Below are positions 29,301 to 38,478 of a DNA stretch of 64,000 bases, piece by piece. This DNA is from a virus: positions 1 through 64,000 of the IMG/VR virus record IMGVR_UViG_3300032285_003395; one strand, given 5' to 3'. Below the pieces are notes generated by a model. It did no database searches. It was not told the DNA's origin and saw only the letters and a program-made list of their open reading frames with translations. The position numbers and the translations under genes were made by a program. The stretch's first letter is position 1; every line of letters starts with the position of its first letter.

Positions 29301-30843
29301 AAATAGTATAGTAGAAAAAACACCTGAAGGATATGTTAAATCAAAAAATCAAAATTTAAATTTAAGTACTTTAAATAATATAGTTAGATTTATTGACAAC
29401 AATATATATTTTCAAGATAATATACAAAACATTACAGAATTAAAACAACTATATCCTTTTGATGTACAATTTTTAGGACAAAATGAAGAATTTAATAATT
29501 CTTTTAATCCTAAAAATATTATAGATGTAATGTCTACAGATACTAAAACTTTATATTTTGGAGGTAATACAGATTTAATTGATGATAGTAATGTATTTAC
29601 AGCACAAGAAGTTGCTCAAAAATTATTTTTTATAAATATGATTCAGTCTGCTATTTTTAGTGGAAAAAATAATAAAGGTAGAAGTAATGTATTTGATTTG
29701 TTATTTTTAGATAATATTATTTTACAAAATTTTATATTATATTTAAATAACCCTTACTCTTATTATGTAAATAATTCATTATTTAATGATGATGTAATTA
29801 AAAATGATAATACTATTTTAAATAGTTTAAGTAATTTTATTATATTAAATAACCCAGATATAATGTCAAAATATAATAAAGATTTATCAAATACTTTTTT
29901 ATTATCAAGAGCTAATAAGCAAATTATTTCTAATAGTTTATTAAAAACAGAACCTGTAACTTTAAATAATTCTTTAGTAAATGTACAAATTATTAATATA
30001 AATAATTTAATTGATACAGATAATAAAGTAATAAAAAATAAAATAGATAAATTTTTATCAAGTAATTATATTACAGTTAATGATAAAGGTGTACAATATA
30101 TATTTCAAAAAATTGATACTTTAAATGAAAATCAAGTAATTTATAAAAATTTAGGAATTTTAAATAGTAGATTAGTAAAAAACAGTTTTAATGCTAAAAT
30201 TAATCCTATTGAATTTAAATTTTTAGATGACGTTGTTACTGAACTAGGTATTACAACTTCTAATATTGATATTCAAGAATTTAATAGTGATTTATTTATC
30301 CAACAATCTCCTAATTTTAAAAATTATGGATTACCAAAATATGTTAACTTTAAAACTGGTTTAGAAACTGATCAAATTTTATTGCAAAAAGCTGATGGTG
30401 TTATTACAGAAGTTGATAAAAAATTAAAAGATTATGCTTATAATAACTTTGAAAGTTTTAGTAAAGATATTGATATTACTAAAAATGATGAATTAATTAA
30501 AGCTAAATATAAAAAAGAAGATAATCAAACTATTTTATTATCAAGAACTAATAATGCTTCTGATGTGTTATCAGATGAGTTAAAAGATTTAATTAATTTA
30601 CATATTAAATTTAAAAACAAATTTATCTTTAATAATAATATGTCAAATAAACCATTATTAGATTATTTAATTTCAAAAAATTATAATAATTTTGAAGTTT
30701 ACGGAATAAATGGAAATAATACATTTAATAATGATGATGTAAAAATTGCCTTAACAAATATTAAAGAAAGTAATGAACCTGAAATAACTCCAGTTATTGA
30801 TGAAGAAGAATTTACTAATGTACCTCCTTGTATAAAAGAATAA
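23326..30843 (+). CDS. Giant virion RNA polymerase
   Basis: 2505 residues. The stretch from about 1358 to 1404 reads YRIPTEAMYS, a spacer, GPIIYMPDGS, then AGFDMDIDKLF. This is the catalytic double-psi beta-barrel region of crAss virion RNA polymerases, in which the three Asp of DxDxD (here D1395, D1397, D1399) hold Mg2+; the usual form recalled is GSDFDIDKLY. The protein is otherwise helical and charged. In phage phi14:2 the homologous enzyme is packaged, ejected and transcribes early genes. Neighbours are a giant protein upstream and a ferritin downstream. The first DPBB barrel cannot be placed by eye. Confidence 0.85.
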   Translation: MACYINPHPTEVSKDEFLLILNSNNLYDNYLNIINNNEEGLLNFFKTNENIINEGIKEVKQLRDFKAGKLNNLNDIANNKVINYFINNNINSSILQTLDKAFTDIFYRLTSESTSPVDSFINLNDVFKLSILEGRNTDNVIIRFLAAVNEYKKVLINNLESVTANSKVLTDFDKLNIQQTINYINSLGLSTDLTYPITTLDNFKNNLRLKELINYLGRDGLFKLDTKLIEDLDNEKEDLENNVQIYEKDPLTENPVNKISARLKLMLRGINMYDSLGNKIVKNNVQLFWKPSDLIQKMLTAVSNNNVHNLSIDQIIDKLTVLSNQKNYFLAEPLRIFLQRLNALKNNNDQFKTSVPDIYTDLFLYFQQYPVGIKVLETKKSIVNDSEVTNLVIQNKTDYVNAGLYRVRQDIFESLLNSKELEGNFNTLNELILKPNQSVAQLAEILANLLSPNVAINKDQLKADIFNQLKNTNLTTGVNLLSVLSNIINGDNILNSTIINKVYNINNDNIFPVLNPSELSEQVSIINSSINAIKNGVPFEETDFYKKFKDDIIGMSLWSDYVKNLGNELKISIFLGYNLNNDNKKEYENFTEKELLANLFNIVMSGSIPTPILSDKSNIYLLDNYNYRTTQVNKLSFQEEPISYFKYFINFLKIDSNLNEKINDGGSIGKNMDKAIAKQKLVLFNPEFYEIAKNSKVLELYDKYNNGSKEDKEFAKKELINIIAQFQNILGDQLLKKFTSTGLIKYDDELGGYISTDPLLSGKVYYGNQDASEELINDIKTVAVKYFVFNTHLKLLTTGHPGFFKENDEQKRVKAIVADTKKPNINATYKGTLAIKENKGRRIILKDVEVALINKSIQEFFLSNLKANKNSKQQLLEKMANLFSNYTLLDGTPVYSLESNKLDKIKQDFEEETKELQEQIKTLKEQNNTKELEEAQNKYNKILKTYSDLEKTIEYLPTKKSNTTDASSLSSLDFSKQYHIGLNMYSDDQESFYDAETKGRFLDKFTKNNFRTIKNLVFTKIKGVKASANEEEGILKPYMEKTSTDNFTAQRVFLGKSPNIYQAMIGKMFGYTFDEKNKSWTYNPDNAIIDKIVYESAVKAEVPVNAVGNVAIFDLLKEINDKNITTLDDVNNWKPEENFANNYVIDIPITEDRMQVETPEHLEGQSDIGTQIENLINNGIDPNVEYSINNKTFNGLDLTNLLNELKITYVESGKERLFNDFFQQDKVYDLIASLYDQRENLNLETLTPEKLPELLNNPQFGLALVSKIQSLIKKDIVKTKINGVQFFNGVTANDTNLNILVEDVTDSEGKVIKKLVFEVAVPAFSEEMFNAALNPETKELDINLIPQELREFVVYRIPTEAMYSMFAVRIKKLLHPAAGPIIYMPDGSTNIAGFDMDIDKLFGIVKNYYSKNNKLVPIEYSLEKDSNINFKEWIKDNITNSDKITLDELYRQKSDLIEQYPEFYEDNKEIKNLLKAKNKIIEDTKKQLEEEFKLTGSTLSRAISDELNRDARYLVIKSSLELFYDSIKVENKEELKNNIKDINKQINDIYSNYKEYWKKLNITGQLSKLQSQNLYLDIISGVITNQKSLNEYITGNNFTRLEQQAEELDNKKSTQKENKSKKLTKLFPYKDSNLLNAINTFKAIMSGAQNIGPAAIFNQFVAVNKFLKNLDPTEENGFKVKTINLLSNNQKNAESFDIFKGLNNYITKSGLEPNMAVATLLAQAVDNIKKDLSVPLNLQKELISLRALLYLIGLDENVVDRIFTDYPKIDQIIKEAIASNKINEFKNNIFKNNLYNLNEKPSKFIYLDENKKVNINLNYLNKAFKPDSTLSDLFGNNVSEDEIIYFLHEMLDLSFDLFNVITTINYVQNGFGKNFSSLVYSYNNAKKLLNNNLTDKFNINLTNSFIEFKLKQLINVSDNIYKLFNINLENSNFNFFKNYFKVFNNPKYAGYLFRANLSLNIYLNLITEFGSSDNIKKAYFKEINDLKLILGQNSIVEKTPEGYVKSKNQNLNLSTLNNIVRFIDNNIYFQDNIQNITELKQLYPFDVQFLGQNEEFNNSFNPKNIIDVMSTDTKTLYFGGNTDLIDDSNVFTAQEVAQKLFFINMIQSAIFSGKNNKGRSNVFDLLFLDNIILQNFILYLNNPYSYYVNNSLFNDDVIKNDNTILNSLSNFIILNNPDIMSKYNKDLSNTFLLSRANKQIISNSLLKTEPVTLNNSLVNVQIININNLIDTDNKVIKNKIDKFLSSNYITVNDKGVQYIFQKIDTLNENQVIYKNLGILNSRLVKNSFNAKINPIEFKFLDDVVTELGITTSNIDIQEFNSDLFIQQSPNFKNYGLPKYVNFKTGLETDQILLQKADGVITEVDKKLKDYAYNNFESFSKDIDITKNDELIKAKYKKEDNQTILLSRTNNASDVLSDELKDLINLHIKFKNKFIFNNNMSNKPLLDYLISKNYNNFEVYGINGNNTFNNDDVKIALTNIKESNEPEITPVIDEEEFTNVPPCIKE

Positions 30844-30875
30844 AAAAAAATAATTAAATAATAAAATAATTAAAT

Positions 30876-31367
30876 ATGGAATTAATATCACAAAAAACTA
30901 TAGATTTATTAAACTATAGAATACAACAAGAGTTAACTAATTCAAAAAGATATGAACAAATGTATCTTTGGTTACAAAACAAATCTTATATTAATGCTGC
31001 TCAAATATGGAAAGTAAATTATGAAGATGAAATTAAACATTCTAATTGGGCAAAAGATTACCTTATGTCATTTAATGTAATGCCTGAATTAACTGCTATT
31101 GAAGAACCCGCAAATATGTATGAATCTTTTGAAGAAATAGTTCAAAAAACTTTTGAATTTGAAGTAGAGACTACAAAACAATGTAGAGAATTAGCTAAAC
31201 ATGCTTTAGAAGAAGGTGATTATAATTTATTAATACTAGCTAATAAATATAATGAGGAGCAAATTGAAGAAATGGATACAGCTTATGCATTCTTAGATTT
31301 AGTAAAAATGACAAATGATAAACTAGTTTTAGAAAATTATATTCAAGAAAACTTTTTAGAAAATTAA
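30876..31367 (+). CDS. Ferritin (non-haem, bacterial FtnA type)
   Basis: 163 residues, close to the 165 of E. coli FtnA. All six ferroxidase ligands align without a gap at a constant offset of +2 to FtnA: E19, E52, H55, E96, Q129 and E132, plus the conserved Tyr26. The third-site residues D51, E128 and E131 are acidic as well. The fold should be a four-helix bundle that oxidises Fe(II) and stores iron in a 24-subunit shell in the cytoplasm. It has no signal peptide. It lies 32 bases after the polymerase gene and 42 bases before giant protein 3, on the same strand, so it should be expressed with late virion genes. Dps is less likely because the ligands are intra-subunit. Confidence 0.9.
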   Translation: MELISQKTIDLLNYRIQQELTNSKRYEQMYLWLQNKSYINAAQIWKVNYEDEIKHSNWAKDYLMSFNVMPELTAIEEPANMYESFEEIVQKTFEFEVETTKQCRELAKHALEEGDYNLLILANKYNEEQIEEMDTAYAFLDLVKMTNDKLVLENYIQENFLEN

Positions 31368-31409
31368 TAATTTTTGTTTATATTTATCTTTTTTATATTA
31401 AACTAATAT

Positions 31410-34400
31410 ATGAGTAATTGTCAAATACCTTACATTGAACAAAGGTTTAGAGAGTCTGATCCTGAAAAAGCTGATTATTTTAATAATTTAGTAAATACTT
31501 TATGGAATAAAGTTGATAATTCTTTATTGTTTACATATCAAAGTAATAATTCTTACAATAAGTTTATTGCTAATGTTAAAAAAACTTTAAAAAGAAAAAA
31601 ACAAGATGAATTTATTAATTCAATTAATAGTGAATTTAATCAAAATATTATCAAAATTACAAATGATAATTTTGTAAATATTAATTTAACTCCTTTATTT
31701 GAAGAAGATACTACATCTTATGAAGATAAACTTAATAATATTCCAAATACTGAAATAGATATAAACAAATACTTATATCAAGGATATGATGTTAAAAATG
31801 CTATTTTACAATATATTCAAGATAAATACCTTGATAGGCCTACTTATGTTCAAACTAGAGATGAATTTCTTAGATTAGAACCAGGTTCTTTTATAATTAG
31901 TCCAAAAAGTGAAAAAGTTACAAGATCTAAAAATCCTAGAGCTGCTGCTAGAGCTATAGCTAGTTCTTTAGAAAATAAAATTGAAGGTGAAGTTCCTGGT
32001 GTAAAAGTTATTGTAAATTTAGACTCAAATCCAGTTAGATTAAAAATAGTTCCAAGTATAAAATTAATTAACAAATATGCAGATGTAAATTTTAATGAAC
32101 AAACACAAGGTTTACAAGATAAAAATTTAAGAGAAAAATATTTTAATGATAATAATATTACAACTGATAAAGAAATTTTAACTAAAATATCTCAATCAAA
32201 TCATCCGTTAAATAAAGTTGCTGAACAATTAATTCCTTTTAGTAAAAATGTTAAAGTAGAATTAATACCTGTAAAAGATTTTAATTTAAAAAATCAAATT
32301 GCAAATGGAGTATATACAACTTTTGGATTAGGCCAAGATGAAAAAATTGAAATTGCAGAGTTTGCAAATTTTAGAAAGGCAAACTCAGAAGATGTAATTA
32401 TACATGAAATAGTTCATGCTTTAACTGTAAATTGGTTAGAAAATGTAGATAAAAAAGATCCGTTATATGTAGAGTTTAAAAAATTATATGATGAATCAGT
32501 TTTAAAATTAGGTAAAGAAAATTTTTATGCTTTAAGTAATATTAAAGAATTTGCAACTGCTTTATTTTCAGATGCAAAATTTATAAAAGAATTAAGAAGT
32601 TTACCTTCAGAAAATTTAACAAAATATTCTAATTTATTAGAAAATATTTTTAATCATATTTTAAAATTATTTAAAGTTACAGATCCTGAATCTACTTTAT
32701 ATAATGATGCTTTTGCAGTAGTATCTAATATTATTAATGTTCAAAAAGAATTAGAAAATTCTTTAATAACTAATATTAATGAATTTGAAAATTTACAAGA
32801 TGATTTAGAAAATTATTATATTGATAATTATTCTCAATATACTAATGTTCCTCAAAATTTATTTGAAGAAGAAATTATTAATCCAGAGACTAATATTAAA
32901 CAAAGTTTAGAAATTAAAACTGATATAATTCCTAATAATTTAACAGAACAATTTGATGAATATGAGTCTTTAAAAAATAAAGATGCAGAAACTACTGAAG
33001 AATTAGAAAAACAAGTTTTATATACTCTTACTTTACCAAATCTTAGTAAAGATAAATTTTTTAAAGTTTTTTCTCAATTAGATCCAGAAGAATTTGATAA
33101 TTACAGACAAAGAGAAGTTAATAGAATTATTAATACTTTTGCAGAAAAATTTGGAATTACTATAGAACAAATACAAGCATATCAAGATAGATATGTTTTA
33201 GCTAATAATAAAAGCTTAAGTTATAATGGAGTAGCTAATTTAGCTAATAAAACTATTAAATATTTAGAAGGAGATAATAAAGCTTTAACAGAAGAAGTAG
33301 CTCACTTTATGGTAGCTATGTTACCTAAAAATAGTCCTGAATATTTAAGTTTAAAAAATTATATTAGTAAAACACCAGAGTATCAATTATATTATAAAAC
33401 ATATTTAAAAGTTTATAATGGAGATGTAGATAAAACTGAAGAAGAAATAATGGGTAAAGTAGTAGCTAATAATTTATTAGGTATTACAGAAAACATACCT
33501 TTATCTTTAAAAAGTATTATTATATCTATATTAAATTATATACATGATTTATTTAATCCAGATTATAGAAGAGAATTTAAAATAAGTGTAGATAATATTA
33601 ATCATTTATTTTTTACAGAAAATTTTGACACTATTTTTTCTGAAGCTAATATTTCTTTTGATCAATTTTATAGTTTAAATTTTGTTGAAGCTAATGATGA
33701 AAAAGTATTTAACCAGTCAACTGATAAAATGTTAGATACTATTTTATTAAATCTTAAAAATCAAAGACAAAAATTTATTGAAAATAAACAAACTAATTTA
33801 GTTGAAACTATTAATACTTTAATAGATATAATTACAGACCAAGATAGTACAATTAGTAATGAAGATAGAATTTCTAACTATATAAATATGTCTTTAATTG
33901 AAATACAAAAAGTTAATAAAGCTTTTAATGATTTTAAAAACAGCCAAGTTATACAAGACTTAGAAAGTAAAGATTTTAAAAATTTAAGTAGAGCAGAGCA
34001 AGAAGCACAAACACAACAAGATAGACAAAATCATTTAAATTATATAGCAGCTGCTATTACTACTGTACAAAACTTAAAATCATTTGTTGATTTAATTGAG
34101 TGGAATTTTAAAGGTTTCAATAAATCATTTAGCTCTTTGTCTAAATATAATGAAATTATTAAAAATTTACCTGATACTTATGAAAATAATGTATTTAAAC
34201 AACTATTAGAAATAACTAAAGACTCCTCAGAAATAAGTAAAATGAAAGGAGTTTATGTTGAAATTAGTAAAGAATTATTAGATGTTTGTTTTAAAAGTTT
34301 AAATACTACCGAACAAAAAAACTTTTTAGAAATAACTCAAACAAATTTAACACCAAATGTTAAAGTTCAAGAAGATATAAATAATGATATTTCTGTGTTA

Positions 34401-37400
34401 TCTACTACAAAAGATATATTAACAGGTAAATTTAGTATAACAAGTGTAGGGTCAACTGTAAAAGAAAATATAATGCCTACTAACTTTCAAAGTGACATTT
34501 TTTTAAAAGCAGTTGATAATGCTAATGCAGCTTTAAGACAATATGCTTTAATGGCATCTGCAAAAGAAAGTTTTGAATATTCTTTATTACAAGAAAAATT
34601 AAATCAATTAGGAGTTTTTGATGAAACTTGGATTTCTTCTAAAGATGATAAAGGTCAATTAAGTCATAAATTATTACAAAAATATAATTTTAAATTATTT
34701 AAAAAATCTTTAGTTCAAAAAATTATACAAGAACATTTATCTAAAATTATTGATCTTGATAATGTATTAAAAGAAGTAAAAGATAATAACCCTGAAATAT
34801 TAAAACAAGTAGTTGATAAAACATATAAATCACCTAATGAATTAAAAGATGTAATAAACAAATTATTTGATGATGGTGTAATAAGTAAAAAACTATTTTT
34901 ATTTTTAAATAACTATGTTAATGGTTATGAAACTTTATATACTTTAAAATTAAGTGAAGGTAATAAAAACTTAACAACTATTAATCAAAATAATTTACAA
35001 AAATTTAAAGATAAATATATTACTCAATTAGAGTCTAATTTAAATAATTTAAATTTTAATAAAAAAGGTTTACCTTACTTTAATCCTAGTTTTAGTTTTA
35101 ATGATACAACAATTAGTACAGATCAATTATCTGGTATTCTTAGAAATGTTATATATAATAGAAGGGAGTTTTTAATTAAAAAATATGTTACAGTTCCAAG
35201 AATTATTAATGGAGAATTAAATCCTATTTATGATAATCAATTAGCTTATGTAGAAGGATTGTTAAATTATTTTAAAAACAATATTTCTTTTTTAGAAGAT
35301 GAAGAGGGTAATGTTAAATTAAACTATATAAATTATTTGTTATTAGGAGATGACTATATGTTTAATTTATCAGATAAATTTTCTGTTCCAAGTATTAATT
35401 TTATAGATCAAGATTATGTTAACTTAGAAAAAGATTTACAATCTAGTGATCCTAAGAAAAAACAAATTGCTGAATTAAAATTACAAGTAATAGAAAAAAT
35501 TAGATTAGAAAATATTTCTCACAATGCACCTTCTAATTCATTAGAATATATACCTAAAAATAATAACGCAGCTTTTTTAAGCAATTCTAAAGAATATAGA
35601 CATTTATATAATTTAATATTTAGAGTAGCTTTACCGGGAGTTTTAGCAACTTCAACAACTGTAAATCCTTTAGCAGGAGTTATGTTATATTTTCTTTATC
35701 AAGGAGGTCTTGATAATTTAATATATAAACCTCTTTATTTTTTTAAACATGATAAAACAGAATCTAATACTTTTTCTAAAGCATATAAAGCTTTATTAAT
35801 GAGTTTAAAAGAAGGTTATAATAAAAATCTAAGAGAAAATACTATTATTAAAAATAATGAAAGTTTACAAAATGAAGTTGTTACAGGTTATAAAAAAATA
35901 TTTAACAATATTATAGAAAAAATAAAAACTAGTTTAAATAAAGATAGATATAAAAATAATATATTATTATTAGGAGAATATAAAATACCTAAATTATTTG
36001 GTGCAGATAAAACTAATAAAGTATTTTTATCAACAGATTTTCTTTCTAACCAAAAAACTATTGTACAAGCAAGATTTAATTATGAACAAAATATAAGATT
36101 TGAATCTTGGATAAGAATGGTTGGTGATTTTAATGAAAGTAGAGAAGGTGTAAATAACTCTAATGTTATTAATGTAATAAAAGATAGATATTGGTTTAAT
36201 AAATTTTATAAACCAAGTGCTATGTTAAATGCATATAGATCTTATTTAGGATTTTTATCAGGTAAATTATTAAGAGGAAATATTCAAAGTGCTATTAATA
36301 ACTTAACTGTTGGACAATTTAACGTATTTTTATTTACTAATCCAAAAACTTTACCTAAAACTTTTATAGATTTATTAAAACATAATATGAATATGTTAGC
36401 TATGGGTACTAACATAGACAATGTAGTAGATAATTTTATTACTACAGTAGGTAATCCTAATAATGCAGAATCTAGACAAGCATTTTTTGATGCTTTAAAA
36501 AATATTTTTTTACTTAGATCTACTAATCAAAATAAATATAATACTAATTTAATAAATCACATTAGTATGAATTTAAGAAAAAATAGAGGCACTGGTTATA
36601 TAAATTATGATGAAAGTGAGTCTATTTTAATAAAAGAATTAAATTTAACTAATACTCAAGCATTACAAAATCTTGGTGAAAAACTTATTGAACAAAATAT
36701 TATATTTCAATTATTAAATAGTAAAATTTTTATTGATGAAGATGGTAAACCTGTTAAAAATTTAAAAAAATATTTAAAAGTTGAAAATGGTATTATTGTT
36801 ATTGATAAAACTAAATTACCAAAAAATTTATATTTAAAAACTACAGTTGATTTAGCTTATAAAAATTATTATAATATTGATATAAATTCAGGAATAAATA
36901 TTACTAAAATAACTCCAAAAGAATTAGGGTTATTACCATTAACTAATGTAGAATTACAAAATTATTTAAATGTAACAATGTCTAATGACATAAATAATTT
37001 AATAGAAAAATCTCAAGGTTCTTATAATATATTTAATAGAAGTTACTGGAGAAATACTTTTGTAGGATTAACATTTTTACAATTTAAAGACTATGCATTA
37101 CCTGCATTAACCTCTACTTGGAACTCTAAAAAAATATATAATAATTTTACTAATTATGAATCAGGAGTTTTAAATTCTATAGGAAAAGCATTTGATAGAG
37201 TTGCTGTATCAGGATTAAGAGTAGTAAATAAAAATATTGATTTTAATAAAGATTCAGATCATAATTTATTAATTATTAATAATATATCTAAAGCAGAATT
37301 TTTAAAAGAATTAGCTGTTATAAAATATTTTTTACCAAAAGCTAATAAAAAAATTAATGAAAATTTAAAAACTCTTGCTTCTGATAATAAAAAATTTAGA

Positions 37401-38441
37401 AAAGATACAAAAAGAATAACAAGTATTGATAAATTAGAATCTTTAAGTCTTAGTTGGTATTTAAAAAATATTAATCTTAAAAGTCAAGATGAAATTAATA
37501 AAAAAATAGAATTTGATTTTAATTTAAATAGAAATAATCCAAAATTTAAAGAACAGTTAGATTATATTAAAAATTTAATTAATAAAAAATATAAAAGTAA
37601 AAATAATTTAACAAATGCTGATATAGATCAATTAAATAAATATGATGTTGATCAAAATTATTTTGATTTAGTCCAAGCTTATTTAAAACTTAAAATAGAT
37701 TTAAGAGCAGATAAAGATTCTATTAATAAATTAATTAATTTTGTTGGTTTAAGTGTTGGTGTAGTAGCAATATTAAGTGTATTAAAAGCTTTAGAGTGGC
37801 CTAAAAATGAATTAGATGAAGAAGGTAAAAAAATATTAAATTTTAAAGATTGGTTAATAGCTACTGTAGAATTTAGTACATCTAATTTATTTCTTAGTTA
37901 TGTTCCTTCAGATGTTAATGATGCTTATGGTATTGATTATAAAAACTTTGCATTACAACTTTATAAATTAGCACCTGCAATTTCTGAAATAAAAAGAGTT
38001 ACTGATAAAATAAAAACTAATTATGCAGATGTTAACCCAAATAATATTACTACAGAAAAAGCAAAAGAATTATTGCGTATTCAACAATTAAATGGGGGTA
38101 AACTTCCTTTATTACAACCTAAATTAATTATTAATGAAAAAACAAATAGTTATGAATTAATAAAAGGGGAAACTTTGGTTGCTAATGCATTAACACAAAC
38201 TCTTGTTAATAAAGAATTATTAAATAATTTTGAATTTTCAGCACTTGATAAAAATAAATTTAATAGATTAAAAAATAAAAGTTTTATTTCTTCATTAGCA
38301 GAAAAAGCTAATATTAATAGATCTTATAAATTTGGAGATAGACCTACTGATGATACTCAAGAAGAAAAACAACAAAAAATTGATCTATTTAATGCATATA
38401 AAGCAGAACTTGAAAGTGGAAGTAACCCATCAAATAAATAA
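31410..38441 (+). CDS. Giant virion protein 3 with zincin-like metalloprotease motif
   Basis: 2343 residues. A zinc-metalloprotease motif H332-E-I-V-H336 is followed at a typical distance by the segment NIKEFATALF with E380, a plausible third zinc ligand. A second, degenerate copy, EEVAHF, lies at 628-633 without the first His. Coiled-coil helices fill most of the rest. Hydrophobic stretches occur near residues 1408-1435 (LPGVLATSTTVNPLAGVMLY) and 2110-2130 (FVGLSVGVVAILSVL). It is the last gene of the plus-strand block and stops just before the bidirectional terminator. Giant proteins in this position accompany the virion polymerase in crAss-like phages; this one may process or translocate ejected proteins (inference). 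Confidence 0.7.
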   Translation: MSNCQIPYIEQRFRESDPEKADYFNNLVNTLWNKVDNSLLFTYQSNNSYNKFIANVKKTLKRKKQDEFINSINSEFNQNIIKITNDNFVNINLTPLFEEDTTSYEDKLNNIPNTEIDINKYLYQGYDVKNAILQYIQDKYLDRPTYVQTRDEFLRLEPGSFIISPKSEKVTRSKNPRAAARAIASSLENKIEGEVPGVKVIVNLDSNPVRLKIVPSIKLINKYADVNFNEQTQGLQDKNLREKYFNDNNITTDKEILTKISQSNHPLNKVAEQLIPFSKNVKVELIPVKDFNLKNQIANGVYTTFGLGQDEKIEIAEFANFRKANSEDVIIHEIVHALTVNWLENVDKKDPLYVEFKKLYDESVLKLGKENFYALSNIKEFATALFSDAKFIKELRSLPSENLTKYSNLLENIFNHILKLFKVTDPESTLYNDAFAVVSNIINVQKELENSLITNINEFENLQDDLENYYIDNYSQYTNVPQNLFEEEIINPETNIKQSLEIKTDIIPNNLTEQFDEYESLKNKDAETTEELEKQVLYTLTLPNLSKDKFFKVFSQLDPEEFDNYRQREVNRIINTFAEKFGITIEQIQAYQDRYVLANNKSLSYNGVANLANKTIKYLEGDNKALTEEVAHFMVAMLPKNSPEYLSLKNYISKTPEYQLYYKTYLKVYNGDVDKTEEEIMGKVVANNLLGITENIPLSLKSIIISILNYIHDLFNPDYRREFKISVDNINHLFFTENFDTIFSEANISFDQFYSLNFVEANDEKVFNQSTDKMLDTILLNLKNQRQKFIENKQTNLVETINTLIDIITDQDSTISNEDRISNYINMSLIEIQKVNKAFNDFKNSQVIQDLESKDFKNLSRAEQEAQTQQDRQNHLNYIAAAITTVQNLKSFVDLIEWNFKGFNKSFSSLSKYNEIIKNLPDTYENNVFKQLLEITKDSSEISKMKGVYVEISKELLDVCFKSLNTTEQKNFLEITQTNLTPNVKVQEDINNDISVLSTTKDILTGKFSITSVGSTVKENIMPTNFQSDIFLKAVDNANAALRQYALMASAKESFEYSLLQEKLNQLGVFDETWISSKDDKGQLSHKLLQKYNFKLFKKSLVQKIIQEHLSKIIDLDNVLKEVKDNNPEILKQVVDKTYKSPNELKDVINKLFDDGVISKKLFLFLNNYVNGYETLYTLKLSEGNKNLTTINQNNLQKFKDKYITQLESNLNNLNFNKKGLPYFNPSFSFNDTTISTDQLSGILRNVIYNRREFLIKKYVTVPRIINGELNPIYDNQLAYVEGLLNYFKNNISFLEDEEGNVKLNYINYLLLGDDYMFNLSDKFSVPSINFIDQDYVNLEKDLQSSDPKKKQIAELKLQVIEKIRLENISHNAPSNSLEYIPKNNNAAFLSNSKEYRHLYNLIFRVALPGVLATSTTVNPLAGVMLYFLYQGGLDNLIYKPLYFFKHDKTESNTFSKAYKALLMSLKEGYNKNLRENTIIKNNESLQNEVVTGYKKIFNNIIEKIKTSLNKDRYKNNILLLGEYKIPKLFGADKTNKVFLSTDFLSNQKTIVQARFNYEQNIRFESWIRMVGDFNESREGVNNSNVINVIKDRYWFNKFYKPSAMLNAYRSYLGFLSGKLLRGNIQSAINNLTVGQFNVFLFTNPKTLPKTFIDLLKHNMNMLAMGTNIDNVVDNFITTVGNPNNAESRQAFFDALKNIFLLRSTNQNKYNTNLINHISMNLRKNRGTGYINYDESESILIKELNLTNTQALQNLGEKLIEQNIIFQLLNSKIFIDEDGKPVKNLKKYLKVENGIIVIDKTKLPKNLYLKTTVDLAYKNYYNIDINSGINITKITPKELGLLPLTNVELQNYLNVTMSNDINNLIEKSQGSYNIFNRSYWRNTFVGLTFLQFKDYALPALTSTWNSKKIYNNFTNYESGVLNSIGKAFDRVAVSGLRVVNKNIDFNKDSDHNLLIINNISKAEFLKELAVIKYFLPKANKKINENLKTLASDNKKFRKDTKRITSIDKLESLSLSWYLKNINLKSQDEINKKIEFDFNLNRNNPKFKEQLDYIKNLINKKYKSKNNLTNADIDQLNKYDVDQNYFDLVQAYLKLKIDLRADKDSINKLINFVGLSVGVVAILSVLKALEWPKNELDEEGKKILNFKDWLIATVEFSTSNLFLSYVPSDVNDAYGIDYKNFALQLYKLAPAISEIKRVTDKIKTNYADVNPNNITTEKAKELLRIQQLNGGKLPLLQPKLIINEKTNSYELIKGETLVANALTQTLVNKELLNNFEFSALDKNKFNRLKNKSFISSLAEKANINRSYKFGDRPTDDTQEEKQQKIDLFNAYKAELESGSNPSNK
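32403..32549 (+). other. HExxH zinc-binding segment within giant protein 3
   Basis: The codons at 32403-32417 spell H-E-I-V-H and the codon at 32547-32549 is the downstream Glu of KEFATALF. The spacing between the second His and the Glu (44 residues) is longer than in gluzincins with a 20-residue spacer but is seen in other phage zincins. The motif is direct sequence; activity is inferred. Confidence 0.6.
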
Positions 38442-38444
38442 AAT

Positions 38445-38473
38445 AAAAGCCACTCAATTTAGGGTGGCTTTTT
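38445..38473. terminator. Bidirectional intrinsic terminator between convergent blocks
   Basis: The arms AAAAGCCAC (38445-38453) and GTGGCTTTT (38464-38472) form a stem, extended by T-G and C-G pairs in the 10-base loop. A T-tract flanks it on both strands. The plus-strand block stops at 38441 and the minus-strand block stops at 38479, so one hairpin ends both convergent transcripts. Confidence 0.9.
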
Positions 38474-38478
38474 AATTT

